A stretch of DNA of 64,000 bases from Pseudoxanthomonas daejeonensis (GTDB taxonomy: Bacteria; Pseudomonadota; Gammaproteobacteria; Xanthomonadales; Xanthomonadaceae), in contig NZ_PDWN01000003.1 in assembly GCF_010093205.1 (NCBI RefSeq), positions 1-64,000 of the forward strand. Reading direction: 5' to 3'. The notes under the pieces were generated by a model. It was not told the DNA's origin. It did not search any database and saw only the letters and a program-made list of their open reading frames with translations. Shown in pieces: positions 1 to 8,879 of the stretch (positions within the stretch are counted from its first letter, which is position 1; each line of letters opens with the position of its first letter). The position numbers and the translations under genes were made by a program.

Positions 1-514
1 GGGCCAGCACCGGCGGGGGCGGCGTCTGTCCGGGCGGCAGCGCGTCAGGCGCGCGTTCGCCGGCAGGGCCCATGCCGCGGATGAAGCGGTACAGGGCACG
101 GCGGTCCTCCTCGGTCATGTCACGCAGGGCGAAGTCCGGCATGATCGGCCGCGCACGCAGGTGGGCGCTGTACTCCAGCCACTGTTCCTCGCTCAGTTCC
201 TGCATGCGCAGGCGCAGGTTGGTCGCGTAGGTGGTGCCCCAGGGGCCGCTGTAACCCAGCGGCGCCGAGCCGGTCAGCCACACTTCCTTTGGCACCTGGC
301 CCTGGTTTTCCGCATAGCCCGGCGTGTGGCAGTCGTTGCAGCCGGCGACGCGGACCAGGTATTCGCCGCGGGCGACCAGGTCGACGGCAGCGCTGGCGGT
401 GGCCGCGGCATCGGGCGGTGCGGTGGCGGTGACCGCGGGCTGGCAGGCGCCGAGCAGGAACAGGGTCGGGAACAGGAAGGCGACGAGGGCCTGGCGGATG
501 GAACTGGCTTGCAT
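1..514 (-). CDS. Cytochrome c family lipoprotein, 3' end cut by window edge
   Basis: About 171 residues are visible and no stop is reached before base 1, so the C-terminus is missing. The ATG at 514 opens a lipoprotein signal with lipobox LLGAC (Cys about residue 24), so the protein should be anchored on the periplasmic side. A single haem-binding CxxCH (CNDCH, residues 59-63) follows, with LTGSAPLGYSGPWGTTYATNL downstream split around a typical class I cytochrome c fold; Met125 is a candidate sixth ligand. The Gly-Pro-Trp-Gly context resembles the cytochrome subunits of periplasmic dehydrogenases, but no partner gene is visible. Role: electron carrier, substrate unknown. Confidence 0.8.
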   Translation of the reverse strand, partial: MQASSIRQALVAFLFPTLFLLGACQPAVTATAPPDAAATASAAVDLVARGEYLVRVAGCNDCHTPGYAENQGQVPKEVWLTGSAPLGYSGPWGTTYATNLRLRMQELSEEQWLEYSAHLRARPIMPDFALRDMTEEDRRALYRFIRGMGPAGERAPDALPPGQTPPPPVLA

Positions 515-713
515 GGAAGGCTCGCATTGGGATGTGTGACTGGCTGGATAACGCCGGTCGCACGCCGGCGAGGCCAGCCGCCTGATGCTCCCCTACGACA
601 GTCACGGTGACTTCGGGCACGGGCCCGTTTCCGCGTCACGGGTGAAAAACGACTTGGGCTGCACGCCGCCATCGGCGAGAATCGCCAGTCCCCACCTCCA
701 ACCGGAATGCCGC

Positions 714-1181
714 ATGCCCCGCAAGATCGTCGCCAGGAAATCGCCCATCCACGGCAATGGCGTGTTCGCCGTGGCGCCACTTGCCAAGGGCGAGCGCGTC
801 ATCGAATACAAGGGGCAGCGGCGCAGCCACGACGACGTCGACAACGACAGCGGTGGCGACGTCGACAGCGGCCACACCTTCCTGTTCACCCTCAACGACG
901 ACTGGGTCATCGATGCCACCCGCAGCGGCAACGACGCGCGCTGGATCAACCACAGCTGCGATCCGAACTGCGAAGCGGTGATCGAGGAAGCGGACGGCGG
1001 CGACAACCGCAAGGACCGGGTGTTCATCGAGGCGATCCGCGACATCGCCCCGGGCGAGGAGCTGTCCTACAACTACGGCATCACCCTGGCCGAGCGGCAT
1101 ACGCCGCGGCTGAAGAAGATCTGGGCCTGCCTGTGCGGCTCGCCCAAGTGCACCGGGACGATGCTGCAGCCCAAGAGCTGA
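714..1181 (+). CDS. SET domain-containing protein methyltransferase
   Basis: 155 residues. The start at ATG 714 is chosen because the homologous region begins MPRKIVARKSPIHGNGVFA; an upstream in-frame ATG at 585 would add 43 unlikely residues. SET motifs are complete: the N-terminal GNGVFA block, NHSCDPNC (residues 79-86), GEELSYNYG (114-122), and a post-SET cysteine cluster (Cys139, Cys141, Cys146) that would bind zinc with the SET cysteine. The family transfers methyl groups from S-adenosylmethionine to lysine. Bacterial members are short and mostly of unknown substrate. An acidic Asp/Gly insert (residues 40-53) sits between the first two motifs. It stands alone, with a 199-bp gap upstream that holds its promoter. 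Confidence 0.85.
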   Translation: MPRKIVARKSPIHGNGVFAVAPLAKGERVIEYKGQRRSHDDVDNDSGGDVDSGHTFLFTLNDDWVIDATRSGNDARWINHSCDPNCEAVIEEADGGDNRKDRVFIEAIRDIAPGEELSYNYGITLAERHTPRLKKIWACLCGSPKCTGTMLQPKS

Positions 1182-1232
1182 GCGCGCTGTTCCGCGGCCG
1201 GCGCCAGTGCGCCAGTACGCCGGTGCGCATCG

Positions 1233-1829
1233 TCATGGGTCGGAATGCAGGGCGCCGGCCATGCCGCCGACGTCGCGGTTGAACGTGACCACCAGCCGGC
1301 CGTCCTGCACGCCGGCCGACTGCACCGCCAAGCCGCCCAGCAGCGCGGCCATCGTCGGATCGATCCGGTAGACCGGCTCCTTGCGCGCGTAGTCGGCCAG
1401 CCATGCATTGAGCAGCTCACGGCTGCCGTCGTCCAGGCTGCCGCTGCCGCTCGGGGGATGGAACGCGTCGATCCGAGGCTGGTCGAGGAAGAAGGCCGCC
1501 TGCGCGGTGTCGTAGCGCAACGCGCTGGTCAACTCGAGCTGACCCATCGGTACGGGCGCGCCGCCGGCAGTGGCGAGCGCCAGGTCCATGCCCAGTTGCA
1601 TCCGCGTCCCTGGCGGGAGCGCCAGCCGTGGCCGGCTGACGGTGACCTCGAACAGGCCGCCGAGCATGTCCTGGCTATGCGGGAACTGCCCTTCGAGGAA
1701 CTGCTGGGCATCGGCGGCGGCGATCGAGACCTGCCGACCCTGCACGCGCGGCGCTGCGTGCGCTGCGATTGCAACGACCAGGAGGATGAGGAACAGGACG
1801 ATGGCTGGCAGGCCGGGGTGCGGACGCAT
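1233..1829 (-). CDS. DUF1439 family exported protein (YceB-like)
   Basis: 198 residues with an N-terminal signal peptide (MRPHPG, then a long Leu/Val/Ile/Ala core to AHAAP, about residue 27). The rest has the look of DUF1439 proteins, relatives of E. coli YceB, which form a lipid-binding-like tubular fold: alternating beta strands with VSIAAADAQQFLEGQFP, LELTSALRYD and VYRIDPTMAALL. No catalytic motif is seen. It is probably periplasmic or anchored; unlike YceB it has no clear lipobox cysteine. It precedes the hypothetical gene at 1891 on the same strand by 61 bp, so co-transcription is possible. Confidence 0.65.
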   Translation of the reverse strand: MRPHPGLPAIVLFLILLVVAIAAHAAPRVQGRQVSIAAADAQQFLEGQFPHSQDMLGGLFEVTVSRPRLALPPGTRMQLGMDLALATAGGAPVPMGQLELTSALRYDTAQAAFFLDQPRIDAFHPPSGSGSLDDGSRELLNAWLADYARKEPVYRIDPTMAALLGGLAVQSAGVQDGRLVVTFNRDVGGMAGALHSDP

Positions 1830-1890
1830 GGGCGCAATCCTTGTGGGATGCCGCCATCTTCCCGGCCGCGGGTGAATTGCAGGTTAGCGA

Positions 1891-2436
1891 TCAGTCCAGC
1901 GCAGGTTGCAGCGAGGCCGAGGTGATCTCCCAGCCCTGGCCGTCGATGCGCGCGCGCAGGCGATACCAGCCCTGTATTCGCGCCTGGCCGGGGCCGGTCT
2001 CCAGGCGCAGGCGCACCGGGATCTCGAACGCGCGCGGTGGCGATTGGCGATCGAGGGCCACTGGCGCATCGTTGAGGATGCGCATGCTGCGCAGGTCCGG
2101 AATGCCGCGCAGCAGCGCATCGCCGGCGGGCGTGCCCGGGTTGCCGCCGGTCCAGTAGGCATCGGCGCGGCTGCGGTCAGCGCCGGGCAATGCGCCCAGG
2201 TAGGCATGCAACGCCGATGCCGCCTGCTCGGCCGCGGTCGCCGTAGCGCGATCGGCTGCCGCAGCGCCCGGCGCACCTGCATCGGCCGGGGTCGCTGCGC
2301 CCGCGTCGGAAGGGGCTGCATCGGGCGCGATCACCGCCGGCGTTTCGGCCGCGGGGTGCCTCTGGCAGGACCAGTAGGCCAGCGGCAGGACGAGCAGCGC
2401 GGGCAGCAGCAGGCGCAGGGATGACCGGTCGGACAT
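1891..2436 (-). CDS. Hypothetical exported protein with Ala/Pro-rich linker
   Basis: 181 residues from ATG 2436. The N-terminus MSDRSSLRLLLPALLVLPLAYWSC is a signal or anchor; the Cys at about 24 sits in a weak lipobox (AYWSC). Residues about 30-75 are a low-complexity Ala/Pro/Asp/Thr linker, followed by a compact domain of about 100 residues (LHAYLGALPGADRSRADAYW to the end) ending in mixed strands (GWYRLRARIDGQGWEITSASL). That tail reads like small NTF2-like or SnoaL-like exported domains, but I do not recognise a family. Function unknown. Confidence 0.55.
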   Translation of the reverse strand: MSDRSSLRLLLPALLVLPLAYWSCQRHPAAETPAVIAPDAAPSDAGAATPADAGAPGAAAADRATATAAEQAASALHAYLGALPGADRSRADAYWTGGNPGTPAGDALLRGIPDLRSMRILNDAPVALDRQSPPRAFEIPVRLRLETGPGQARIQGWYRLRARIDGQGWEITSASLQPALD

Positions 2437-2512
2437 GGGGACGTGCCGGTGTGGGCTGGCGGCAGGATAGCGCGCGGCCGACGTCGTGCGCCGCCGCGCG
2501 ACGACGCGTGGG

Positions 2513-2815
2513 TCAGGCGGGAGGCACGCCCACCCGCTGCAGCAGCGCGCCCAGCGGCGCGCGAAGTTCGGCGAGCGGATCCTCGGACGTCCCTGGCGGG
2601 CGGCGGGCAAGCCCGTCCAGCAGGCGCAGTCCAACCACCAGGGCGGTGCGTTCGTCGCCGCTGAAACCGGGCAGGCGCTGCGTGCCTTCGACCAGGCGCA
2701 TCCAGTCATCGCCGCATGCCTGGTCGAATTCGATGCTGCAACGCCCGCGGCAGGGCAGGCCGTCACGTTCGACCGGAGTGACCGTGATCCGGTAGCGGTG
2801 CGGGGAGGGAGGCAT
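2513..2815 (-). CDS. DUF3861 family small cytoplasmic protein
   Basis: 100 residues. It opens with HRYRITVTPVERDG and continues with an FDQACGDDWMRLVEGTQ segment and an FSGDERTALVVGLRLLDG helix, the order seen in DUF3861 proteins of proteobacteria. There is no signal peptide or membrane segment. The family has no assigned reaction. It lies on the same strand as its neighbours with 76-102 bp gaps, so it may have its own promoter. Confidence 0.7.
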   Translation of the reverse strand: MPPSPHRYRITVTPVERDGLPCRGRCSIEFDQACGDDWMRLVEGTQRLPGFSGDERTALVVGLRLLDGLARRPPGTSEDPLAELRAPLGALLQRVGVPPA

Positions 2816-2917
2816 GGCTTGAACCTTGTTCGTATGACATGGACAAGGTAGGCCCGGTGCCGCACCAGAACGAGGGGGATGGCCACGATGGACCGTTCCA
2901 CCGGGGCCGGATGTGGT

Positions 2918-3493
2918 TCAGCGCGCGGCACGCATCCGCGGCAGCGGGTCGAGCGCACCGTCTTCGCCATAGATGCCGTAGTGCAGGTGCGGGGGCGTCG
3001 TCCGCGCGTTGCCGGTGTTGCCCACCGTGCCGATCCGGGTGCCCGGCAGGATCACGTCGCCTTCGGCCAGCGCTGGAGACCAGTCGTCCAGATGCGCGTA
3101 ATAGTGCCGTTCGCCGGCCGGACCCAGCACCCAGACTTGGCGTCCGCCGAGTCCGCGCTCGCGGATCGACAGGACCACGCCGCGCGTGGTGCTGCTGACC
3201 GGGGTGCCGCGCGCGGCGAAGATGTCGATGCCGGCGTGCTCGCGGTCGGCTCCGCGCGGCGCACCGAAGGTGGCGGCGATCTGGCCGGGTGCGACACCCT
3301 GCACGGGGACCGGCAGCGACGACGGCGGCGGCATCCGCGACAGTTCCCACAGCGCGCGTGGACGTTCCAGGAACGGCTGTCGCCAGGCCCAGGCCGCAAG
3401 CGCGAACAGGATGCCGGCGAGGACCGCAGCCAGGAGCAGGCGCGCCAGCCGGGCGGCGATGGAGCGAGGGAGCGGTTTCGCAGGCGTGGCCAC
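2918..3493 (-). CDS. M23 (LytM-type) peptidoglycan metallopeptidase
   Basis: 191 residues from GTG 3493. The reading frame stays open to 3628, but that extension runs through the rho-independent terminator of the HU gene, so a later start is needed. A single N-terminal membrane segment (residues 12-38) is followed by a LytM domain. The zinc ligands are present: HAGID (His86, Asp90) and HLH (His169, His171), with His130/His134 nearby. Family members cut peptide crosslinks in peptidoglycan. The full ligand set suggests an active enzyme, not a degenerate EnvC/NlpD-type activator. The protein is probably anchored in the inner membrane facing the periplasm. Confidence 0.8.
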   Translation of the reverse strand: MATPAKPLPRSIAARLARLLLAAVLAGILFALAAWAWRQPFLERPRALWELSRMPPPSSLPVPVQGVAPGQIAATFGAPRGADREHAGIDIFAARGTPVSSTTRGVVLSIRERGLGGRQVWVLGPAGERHYYAHLDDWSPALAEGDVILPGTRIGTVGNTGNARTTPPHLHYGIYGEDGALDPLPRMRAAR

Positions 3494-3569
3494 GGACCGA
3501 GTTTCGCGGTCACGCCGCGAGCGTAGCGTGACCTGCGACCCGGCTTGCACGCACGTCCTGCGCGACCCC

Positions 3570-3600
3570 GTAAAAAGAAAGGGCGGCATCGCTGCCGCCC
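3570..3600 (-). terminator. Rho-independent terminator of the HU gene
   Basis: On the minus strand an 8-bp perfect stem (GGGCGGCA / TGCCGCCC, loop GCGA) is followed by TTTCTTTTT. It lies 29 bp past the HU stop codon. Confidence 0.85.
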
Positions 3601-3628
3601 CTTCTGGAAACCTTGGATCTCGCGCCAA

Positions 3629-4033
3629 TCAGGCCGCGGCGTCCTTGAGCTTCTTCAGCGGACGCACCTTCACCTTGACCGAAGCCGGCTTGGCAGCGAA
3701 CCACTGCTCTTCCTTGGTGAAAGGGTTGATGCCCTTGCGCTTGGCCTTGGCCGGAACCTTGACCGAGGTGATCTTGAACAGGCCCGGCAGGGTGAAGCTG
3801 CCAACGCCCTTCTTGCTGATCGCGCCGGAAACGGCGTCTTCGACCGCAGCCAGCACGGCCTTGACGTCCTTGGCGGCCACGCCGCTGGCTTCGGCCAGAT
3901 GCTTGACCAGGGCGGACTTGCCCAGCACTTCCTTCAGCGGCTTGGCAGCAGCCGGAGCCGCCTTCTTCGGAGCGGCCTTCGCCGCTTTCGGCGCGGCCTT
4001 CTTGGCGGCCGGCTTCTTGGTGGTCTTCGCCAT
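3629..4033 (-). CDS. HU-family DNA-binding protein with Lys/Ala-rich N-terminal tail
   Basis: 134 residues. Residues 1-32 are a basic tail of Lys, Ala and Pro (repeats of the PAAKKAAPK type) in front of a normal HU fold from about residue 33 (LKEVLGKSALVKHLAEASG), with GVGSFTLPGLFKITSVKVPAK and GINPFTKEEQWF forming the arm and signature region. HU bends and compacts DNA. A histone H1-like tail like this is known in HU homologues of Xanthomonads and some other bacteria; here it is at the N-terminus. The start ATG 4033 has a good AGGAAAG Shine-Dalgarno. It is monocistronic with its own terminator. Confidence 0.9.
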   Translation of the reverse strand: MAKTTKKPAAKKAAPKAAKAAPKKAAPAAAKPLKEVLGKSALVKHLAEASGVAAKDVKAVLAAVEDAVSGAISKKGVGSFTLPGLFKITSVKVPAKAKRKGINPFTKEEQWFAAKPASVKVKVRPLKKLKDAAA

Positions 4034-4202
4034 AACTTTCCTGTTCCGTTCGAATTGGATGGATTTTTCGGGTACCGACTGCGTCGGCAAGGCGAATGTA
4101 GGCCATGCGCGGCCCGCCGCCAAGGGGAAAAGCAGGAAAAATCGCGGCAAACGCGATCCGGGCCGGGGCGCGGGCGGGCGCCGGGGCTGGATCGACCTGC
4201 CT

Positions 4203-5012
4203 TCAGCGGCTGGCGGCGATGTCCTCGGCCCTGCGGATGCGCTTGCGCTCGGCCACCTTTTCGCCCGCTTCCCGCTCGCGTGCATCGCGCACCATCTCGG
4301 TCAACCAGCCCACCAGGACGTCGGTATAGGCCTTCTGTTGCGGCTTGCCGGAGAAGGCGTGGTCGGCATCGGCGATCCGCCGCCGGGTAAGCGATGCAGC
4401 CGTGGCCAGTGCGGCGGCGTAGTTCTCGATGACCGGGTGCGGCACGATTTCGTCGTGCTCGGCTTCCACCAGCAGGACGTCGCCGCCGAAGCCATGGCAT
4501 GCGGCCAAGGCGCGGTTGTCCTGCCAGGGCAGCGGACGGCGGCGGAACGCATGCAGGTCCGGATCCTCGTGCAGCCTGCGCTTGGGCAGGTCCCAGCCCT
4601 CGTCCTTGTAGAGGGCGGGCGATCGCAGTGCCAGCCAGCGCACCGGCCTCAGCGCGGTCAGCAGGCTCGACAGGTAACCGCCATAGCTGATGCCGACCAC
4701 CGCGATCGCAGCCGGGTCCACGTCGGGACGGGCGACGAACCAGTCGTAGGCGGCGAGCAGGTCGTCGAGGTTCTGCGGACGGCTCACCGTTTCCCATTGC
4801 GCCGCCGTGCGTTCGTGTCCGCGCAGGTCGAAGGTCAGGCAGACGCAGCCGATGCCCGCGGCCTGGCGTGCGCGGCCCAGGTCATGTTCCTGGCTGCCGC
4901 CCCAGCCATGCACGAACAGCACGCCCGGCAGCAGCGGCGCGGGCGAGAGCAGGGTGCCGGAAACCTGTTCCTGCCCGGTGCCTATCTCGACGGTATCAAG
5001 CCGGACTTCCAT
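4203..5012 (-). CDS. Alpha/beta hydrolase (dienelactone hydrolase/prolyl oligopeptidase-like)
   Basis: 269 residues with no signal peptide, so cytoplasmic. The oxyanion-hole motif HGWGGS (35-40), nucleophile elbow GISYGG (Ser109), acid Asp187 (EHDEIVPHP) and base His218 (DADHAFSG) complete the catalytic triad. The Asp-Glu-Ile-Val-Pro context is typical of acyl-peptide hydrolase and dienelactone hydrolase relatives, so the substrate is a carboxyl ester or amide that cannot be named. Its first 17 bases overlap the end of the DUF3182 gene upstream, which points to translational coupling and a linked job. Confidence 0.8.
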   Translation of the reverse strand: MEVRLDTVEIGTGQEQVSGTLLSPAPLLPGVLFVHGWGGSQEHDLGRARQAAGIGCVCLTFDLRGHERTAAQWETVSRPQNLDDLLAAYDWFVARPDVDPAAIAVVGISYGGYLSSLLTALRPVRWLALRSPALYKDEGWDLPKRRLHEDPDLHAFRRRPLPWQDNRALAACHGFGGDVLLVEAEHDEIVPHPVIENYAAALATAASLTRRRIADADHAFSGKPQQKAYTDVLVGWLTEMVRDAREREAGEKVAERKRIRRAEDIAASR

Positions 5013-6129
5013 CGCCTCCTTCCACCCGTGCGTACTTGAGCGCCGGTCCGGATGCGGCCGCCGGATCGTGGTAACTCACCTGGGCGCCCTGCGGAACGGG
5101 CTGGCCCGGATCGTGCGACTCGTGGCAGGAGACGTCCAGCACCGCAGGCGCCCCCGGTTGCAGGAATGCGGCCAGGGCCAGGATCTCCGCCGGCGAGGCG
5201 CCGCCCATCCGCCATGACTGTTCGAGGACGCCGCAGCGCCAGCGGCCCTGCGCATCGTGCCCGGCCACCACGTCGTAGTTGCGGCGCGAGGCGAAGAAGC
5301 CCGGATACGCCGCCGACACCGCCGCGTCGTAGCGCATCGCCTGGCGCAACGCCGCGCGTTCGGCCGGGTCAGCGGCGATCGCTTCCAGCGCGTCGAGTCC
5401 ACCCTGCAGCACCCGCAGGTGCGAGCCGCCATAGACTTCGTTGCCGTTCCCGTCATCGATCTGGCGTTGCGTGCCCAGGTAGGCCAGCCGCCGGCCCGCG
5501 ACGCGGATTTCGCCGACGCTGCAGGTGGTGGCGTGCTCCAGGTTCTGCTCGAGCACGACACCGTGGCGTCGCACCGTGTCGCGGTCGAGCGTGGCGACGA
5601 CGTCGCGCAACGTGGCGGCGTCGGTGAACAGATGCTGGCCGTTGCCACCACGTGCCTGCGCCTCCTTGAGCCGGACCGTCCCGCCCGACGCAAGCAGGAG
5701 CTGTCCGGCAGCTTCGATCAAGTCCGCATCGAACACGCTGAAGCCGGAAAGCACGGCACCGGCCAGGCCGGCCGAAAGGCGCGGCTGCCAGCCGGGCGGC
5801 GCCGGTGAGGTCGCGGTAGGCAAAGGGTGGGTGATGACCTTGCTGGCGACGAAGGCATGCGGCACCACGCCGCCGAACAGGTCGTCCTCATCGATGATTC
5901 CCAGCGCCGCGGCCTGTGCCGCATCGAGCGTCTCGTCGGGGACGAAGTACGGCCGGGCCGACGCTGCATGCCCGGACTCATACTCGCCACCGAACTCCCA
6001 GCCAAACAGCGTCGCCAGCCGCTGCGCCACCCATGCCTGGCTGGCGCGCTCGTGCGTGCAGCGTGGCTGGGCGTCGGCGCGCAGGGTGAACACGGTACGC
6101 GGCGCGGCGGCGGGAGATTTCGATGCCAT
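4996..6129 (-). CDS. DUF3182 family protein
   Basis: 377 residues from ATG 6129, which has a strong AGGAAGG Shine-Dalgarno; a longer in-frame start at 6222 lacks one. The sequence matches my memory of the DUF3182 family of Xanthomonads and Burkholderia: [11 protein letters not shown] near the N-terminus, then [20 protein letters not shown], which resembles the ATP-binding loop of ATP-grasp enzymes, and [20 protein letters not shown]. An ATP-grasp-like ligase activity is plausible but unproven. It overlaps the downstream hydrolase by 17 bp. Cytoplasmic, no signal peptide. Confidence 0.65.
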   Translation of the reverse strand: MASKSPAAAPRTVFTLRADAQPRCTHERASQAWVAQRLATLFGWEFGGEYESGHAASARPYFVPDETLDAAQAAALGIIDEDDLFGGVVPHAFVASKVITHPLPTATSPAPPGWQPRLSAGLAGAVLSGFSVFDADLIEAAGQLLLASGGTVRLKEAQARGGNGQHLFTDAATLRDVVATLDRDTVRRHGVVLEQNLEHATTCSVGEIRVAGRRLAYLGTQRQIDDGNGNEVYGGSHLRVLQGGLDALEAIAADPAERAALRQAMRYDAAVSAAYPGFFASRRNYDVVAGHDAQGRWRCGVLEQSWRMGGASPAEILALAAFLQPGAPAVLDVSCHESHDPGQPVPQGAQVSYHDPAAASGPALKYARVEGGDGSPA

Positions 6130-6309
6130 GCGGACCTTCCTGGGAACCTGGCCCCACGCTGCCCGTTCACGGGTGAACCGTCCGCGAAGGCGCCAGTCGT
6201 CGCGTCGTCGCCCGCATGACATTCAGCGCATCGTCGCGCCGCGCACACGGAGTCGCGACGCTGCTGCGCCTAGATTGTGCATATCCGTCGCAGCCATCGG
6301 AGGGACAGC

Positions 6310-7182
6310 ATGCCCGGCAAGGCGAAAAAGCGGATCAATCCGCCGCAGAAGCAGGCACGCCAGCCTGGTGTGCAACGCGCCATGCGCCCGGCACCCGTGG
6401 TCGTTCGTGATGGATACCGTGGCAGCGGGCGCCTGTCCGGAAAGGTCGCGCTGGTGACGGGTGGCGACAGCGGGATCGGCCAGGCCGTGGCGGTCCACTT
6501 CGCCCTGGAGGGCGCGAAGGTGGCGATCGCGTATCTGTCACCGCGCGAAGCCGACGATGCCGCCGAAACCATCCGGCGGGTGGAAGCCGCAGGCGGCGAA
6601 TGCCTGGCGGTACGCGTGGACCTGCGCACGCCGGCCAAGTGCCGTCGGCTTGTCGAGCGCGTGGCAAGGCATTTCGGATCGCTCGACGTGCTGGTAAATA
6701 ACCACGCCCAGCAGTACCCGGTGGAGGAGGCGGAGGAACTCACCCCGGCGCGGGTCCGGGCGACCTTCGAGAACAACCTGTTCTCGTTCTTCTGGCTGGT
6801 CGACGCGGCATTGCCGCACCTGCGCCGTGGCAGCTGCATCATCAACACCGGTTCGGTCACCGGCGCGCGTGGCCACGCCACCCTGCTGGACTACGCCTCG
6901 ACCAAGGGCGGCATCCACGCGATGACCTTCTCGCTGGCCCAGTCGCTGGCCGATCGCGGGATCCGGGTCAACGCAGTGGCACCGGGTCCGATCTGGACCC
7001 CGCTGATCCCCGCTTCGTTCAAGCCCAGGCAGGTGGCCGAGTTCGGCTCGGACACGCTGATGAAGCGGCCGGGACAGCCGGCCGAGGTCGCGCCCGCCTA
7101 CGTCTACCTGGCCAGCGAGGACGCGAGCTTCGTCACCGGCCAGATCATCCACGTCAATGGCGGCAGCCATATCGCCGCCTGA
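6310..7182 (+). CDS. Short-chain dehydrogenase/reductase, YghA-like
   Basis: 290 residues from ATG 6310 behind GGAGGGAC; an earlier ATG at 6277 is rejected. The N-terminal tail (about 40 residues, rich in Lys/Arg/Pro/Gln) precedes a Rossmann fold: TGGDSGIG (50-57) binds the nucleotide, VNNHAQQ (129-135) is the NNAG equivalent, and Ser182, Tyr195 and Lys199 form the SDR catalytic set. The VNAVAPGPIWTPLIP block and GSHIAA-type C-terminus fit YghA/glucose-dehydrogenase-like SDRs, which reduce aldehydes or oxidise sugars with NAD(P). Exact substrate unknown. The gene ends 21 bp before the convergent alpha-glucosidase gene. Confidence 0.85.
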   Translation: MPGKAKKRINPPQKQARQPGVQRAMRPAPVVVRDGYRGSGRLSGKVALVTGGDSGIGQAVAVHFALEGAKVAIAYLSPREADDAAETIRRVEAAGGECLAVRVDLRTPAKCRRLVERVARHFGSLDVLVNNHAQQYPVEEAEELTPARVRATFENNLFSFFWLVDAALPHLRRGSCIINTGSVTGARGHATLLDYASTKGGIHAMTFSLAQSLADRGIRVNAVAPGPIWTPLIPASFKPRQVAEFGSDTLMKRPGQPAEVAPAYVYLASEDASFVTGQIIHVNGGSHIAA

Positions 7183-7203
7183 CGGATACGACGGCGTGGC
7201 GGG

Positions 7204-8817
7204 TCACACCGCCTGCGCGAACAGGACCCCGAAGGCGGGCAGGCGCACGCGGCCGTCGACCACCGCAACGGCAGGCAGGCCGTGTCCGTGCACGGCCTGC
7301 CAGTCACCGGTCGGCAGCGCGAGTTCGGCCGGGTCCGCGGACAGGTTGAAGGCGGCGAGCAGGGCCTGCCCCTCGCCGTCGCGGACGAAGGCCAGGACCG
7401 GTTCGGCGGTTTCGAGGAAGGCGATGTCGCCGCGCACCAGCGCCGGCTGTTCTTTGCGCCACGCCATGAACGCGCGGAACGCATTGAGCACCGAGTCCGG
7501 GTCGGCATCCTGCGCGGCCACCGACAACGCGCGGTGCGCGTCGGACACCGGCAGCCAGGGCGTGCCACGGCTGAAGCCGGCATCGGCATCGCCGGTCCAC
7601 GGCATCGGCGTGCGGCAGCCGTCGCGGCCCTTGAAGTTCGGCCAGAAGGTGATGCCATAGGGATCCTGCAGCGCCTCGAACGGCACGTCGGCTTCGGGCA
7701 GCCCCAGTTCCTCGCCCTGGTAGATGCAGACCGAGCCGCGCAGCGAGCAGACCAGCGCGACCAGCAGGCGCGCCAGTTGCGGGGACGGGTTGGCACCGCC
7801 CCAGCGGGTCACCGCGCGGCGCACGTCGTGGTTGGACACGGCCCAGCACGGCCAGCCCTCGGTCATCGCCGCTTCGAGGCGCGAGACCGTGTCGCGGATG
7901 TAGCCGGCGCTGAAATCGTCGACCAGCAGCTCGAAGCTGTAACCCATGTGCAGGCGGTTGCCGGAGGTGTATTCGGCGGTGGTGGCCAGCGAGTCCTCGG
8001 AGGAGATCTCGCCCAGGGTTACCGCGCCCGGATAGCGGTCGAGCAGGGCACGCACGCGTTCCAGGAACGGGATGTTCTCCGGCTGGGTGTTGTTGTGCCA
8101 GTGGTACTGGAAGGCGTACGGATTGTCGGCGCTGAAGCCGCGGCCCACCCGCATCTCCACCGGCTTGGCCGGGTTGTCGCGCAGCTGGGCGTCGTGGAAG
8201 CAGAAGTTGATCGAATCCAGGCGGAAGCCGTCCACGCCCCGGTCCAGCCAGAACTGCACGTAGTCCAGGGTGGCCTGCTGCACGTCGGGGTTGTGGAAGT
8301 TGAGGTCCGGCTGCGAGGACAGGAAGTTGTGCAGGTAGTACTGGCAGCGGCGCGGCTCCCAGCGCCAGGCCACGCCGCCGAACAGCGACATCCAGTTGTT
8401 GGGCGGGGTGCCGTCTTCGCTTGCGTCGGCCCACACGTACCAGTCGGCCTTGGGGTTGTCGCGGCTCTGCCGGCTCTCGCGGAACCATTCGTGCTGGTCG
8501 GAGGTGTGGCTGAACACCTGGTCGATCATCACTTTCAGGCCCAGCGCGTGCGCCTTGGCCAGCAGCCGGTCGAAGTCTTCCAGCGTGCCGAACAGCGGAT
8601 CCACCGCGCGCTGGTCGGCGATGTCGTAGCCGAAGTCGGCCATCGGCGACTTGAAGAACGGCGAGATCCAGATCGCGTCCACACCCAGCGAGGCCACGTA
8701 GTCGAGCCGGTCGACGATGCCGGGCAGGTCGCCCACGCCGTCGCCGTCGGTGTCCAGGAAGCTGCGCGGGTATATCTGGTAGATGACGGCGCCGCGCCAC
8801 CAGGGGGAGTGACTCAT
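7204..8817 (-). CDS. GH13 alpha-glucosidase (GH13_23-like)
   Basis: 537 residues without a signal peptide, so cytoplasmic. All GH13 regions are present: DQVFSHTS, GFRLDS with nucleophile Asp201, GEIS with acid/base Glu270, and SNHD with transition-state stabiliser Asp331. The overall sequence (PWWRGAVIYQIYPRSFLD start, PLFGTLEDFDRLLAKAH) resembles Xanthomonas- and Halomonas-type alpha-glucosidases that hydrolyse maltose and short alpha-1,4 oligosaccharides. It is the last gene of the minus-strand run and follows the TonB receptor by 129 bp containing two strong hairpins. Likely the intracellular finishing enzyme of the maltodextrin pathway. Confidence 0.9.
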   Translation of the reverse strand: MSHSPWWRGAVIYQIYPRSFLDTDGDGVGDLPGIVDRLDYVASLGVDAIWISPFFKSPMADFGYDIADQRAVDPLFGTLEDFDRLLAKAHALGLKVMIDQVFSHTSDQHEWFRESRQSRDNPKADWYVWADASEDGTPPNNWMSLFGGVAWRWEPRRCQYYLHNFLSSQPDLNFHNPDVQQATLDYVQFWLDRGVDGFRLDSINFCFHDAQLRDNPAKPVEMRVGRGFSADNPYAFQYHWHNNTQPENIPFLERVRALLDRYPGAVTLGEISSEDSLATTAEYTSGNRLHMGYSFELLVDDFSAGYIRDTVSRLEAAMTEGWPCWAVSNHDVRRAVTRWGGANPSPQLARLLVALVCSLRGSVCIYQGEELGLPEADVPFEALQDPYGITFWPNFKGRDGCRTPMPWTGDADAGFSRGTPWLPVSDAHRALSVAAQDADPDSVLNAFRAFMAWRKEQPALVRGDIAFLETAEPVLAFVRDGEGQALLAAFNLSADPAELALPTGDWQAVHGHGLPAVAVVDGRVRLPAFGVLFAQAV

Positions 8818-8879
8818 AGGGGTTCCATTCCGGTCTGGCCAGCAGACCGCGCTCCGGGCGGCCCGACATGCGGAAAGTG

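Noticed and set aside
3494..3628. N-terminal extension of the LytM peptidase frame to 3628
   Set aside because: It would put the HU terminator inside the coding sequence and gives non-homologous residues before the membrane span.
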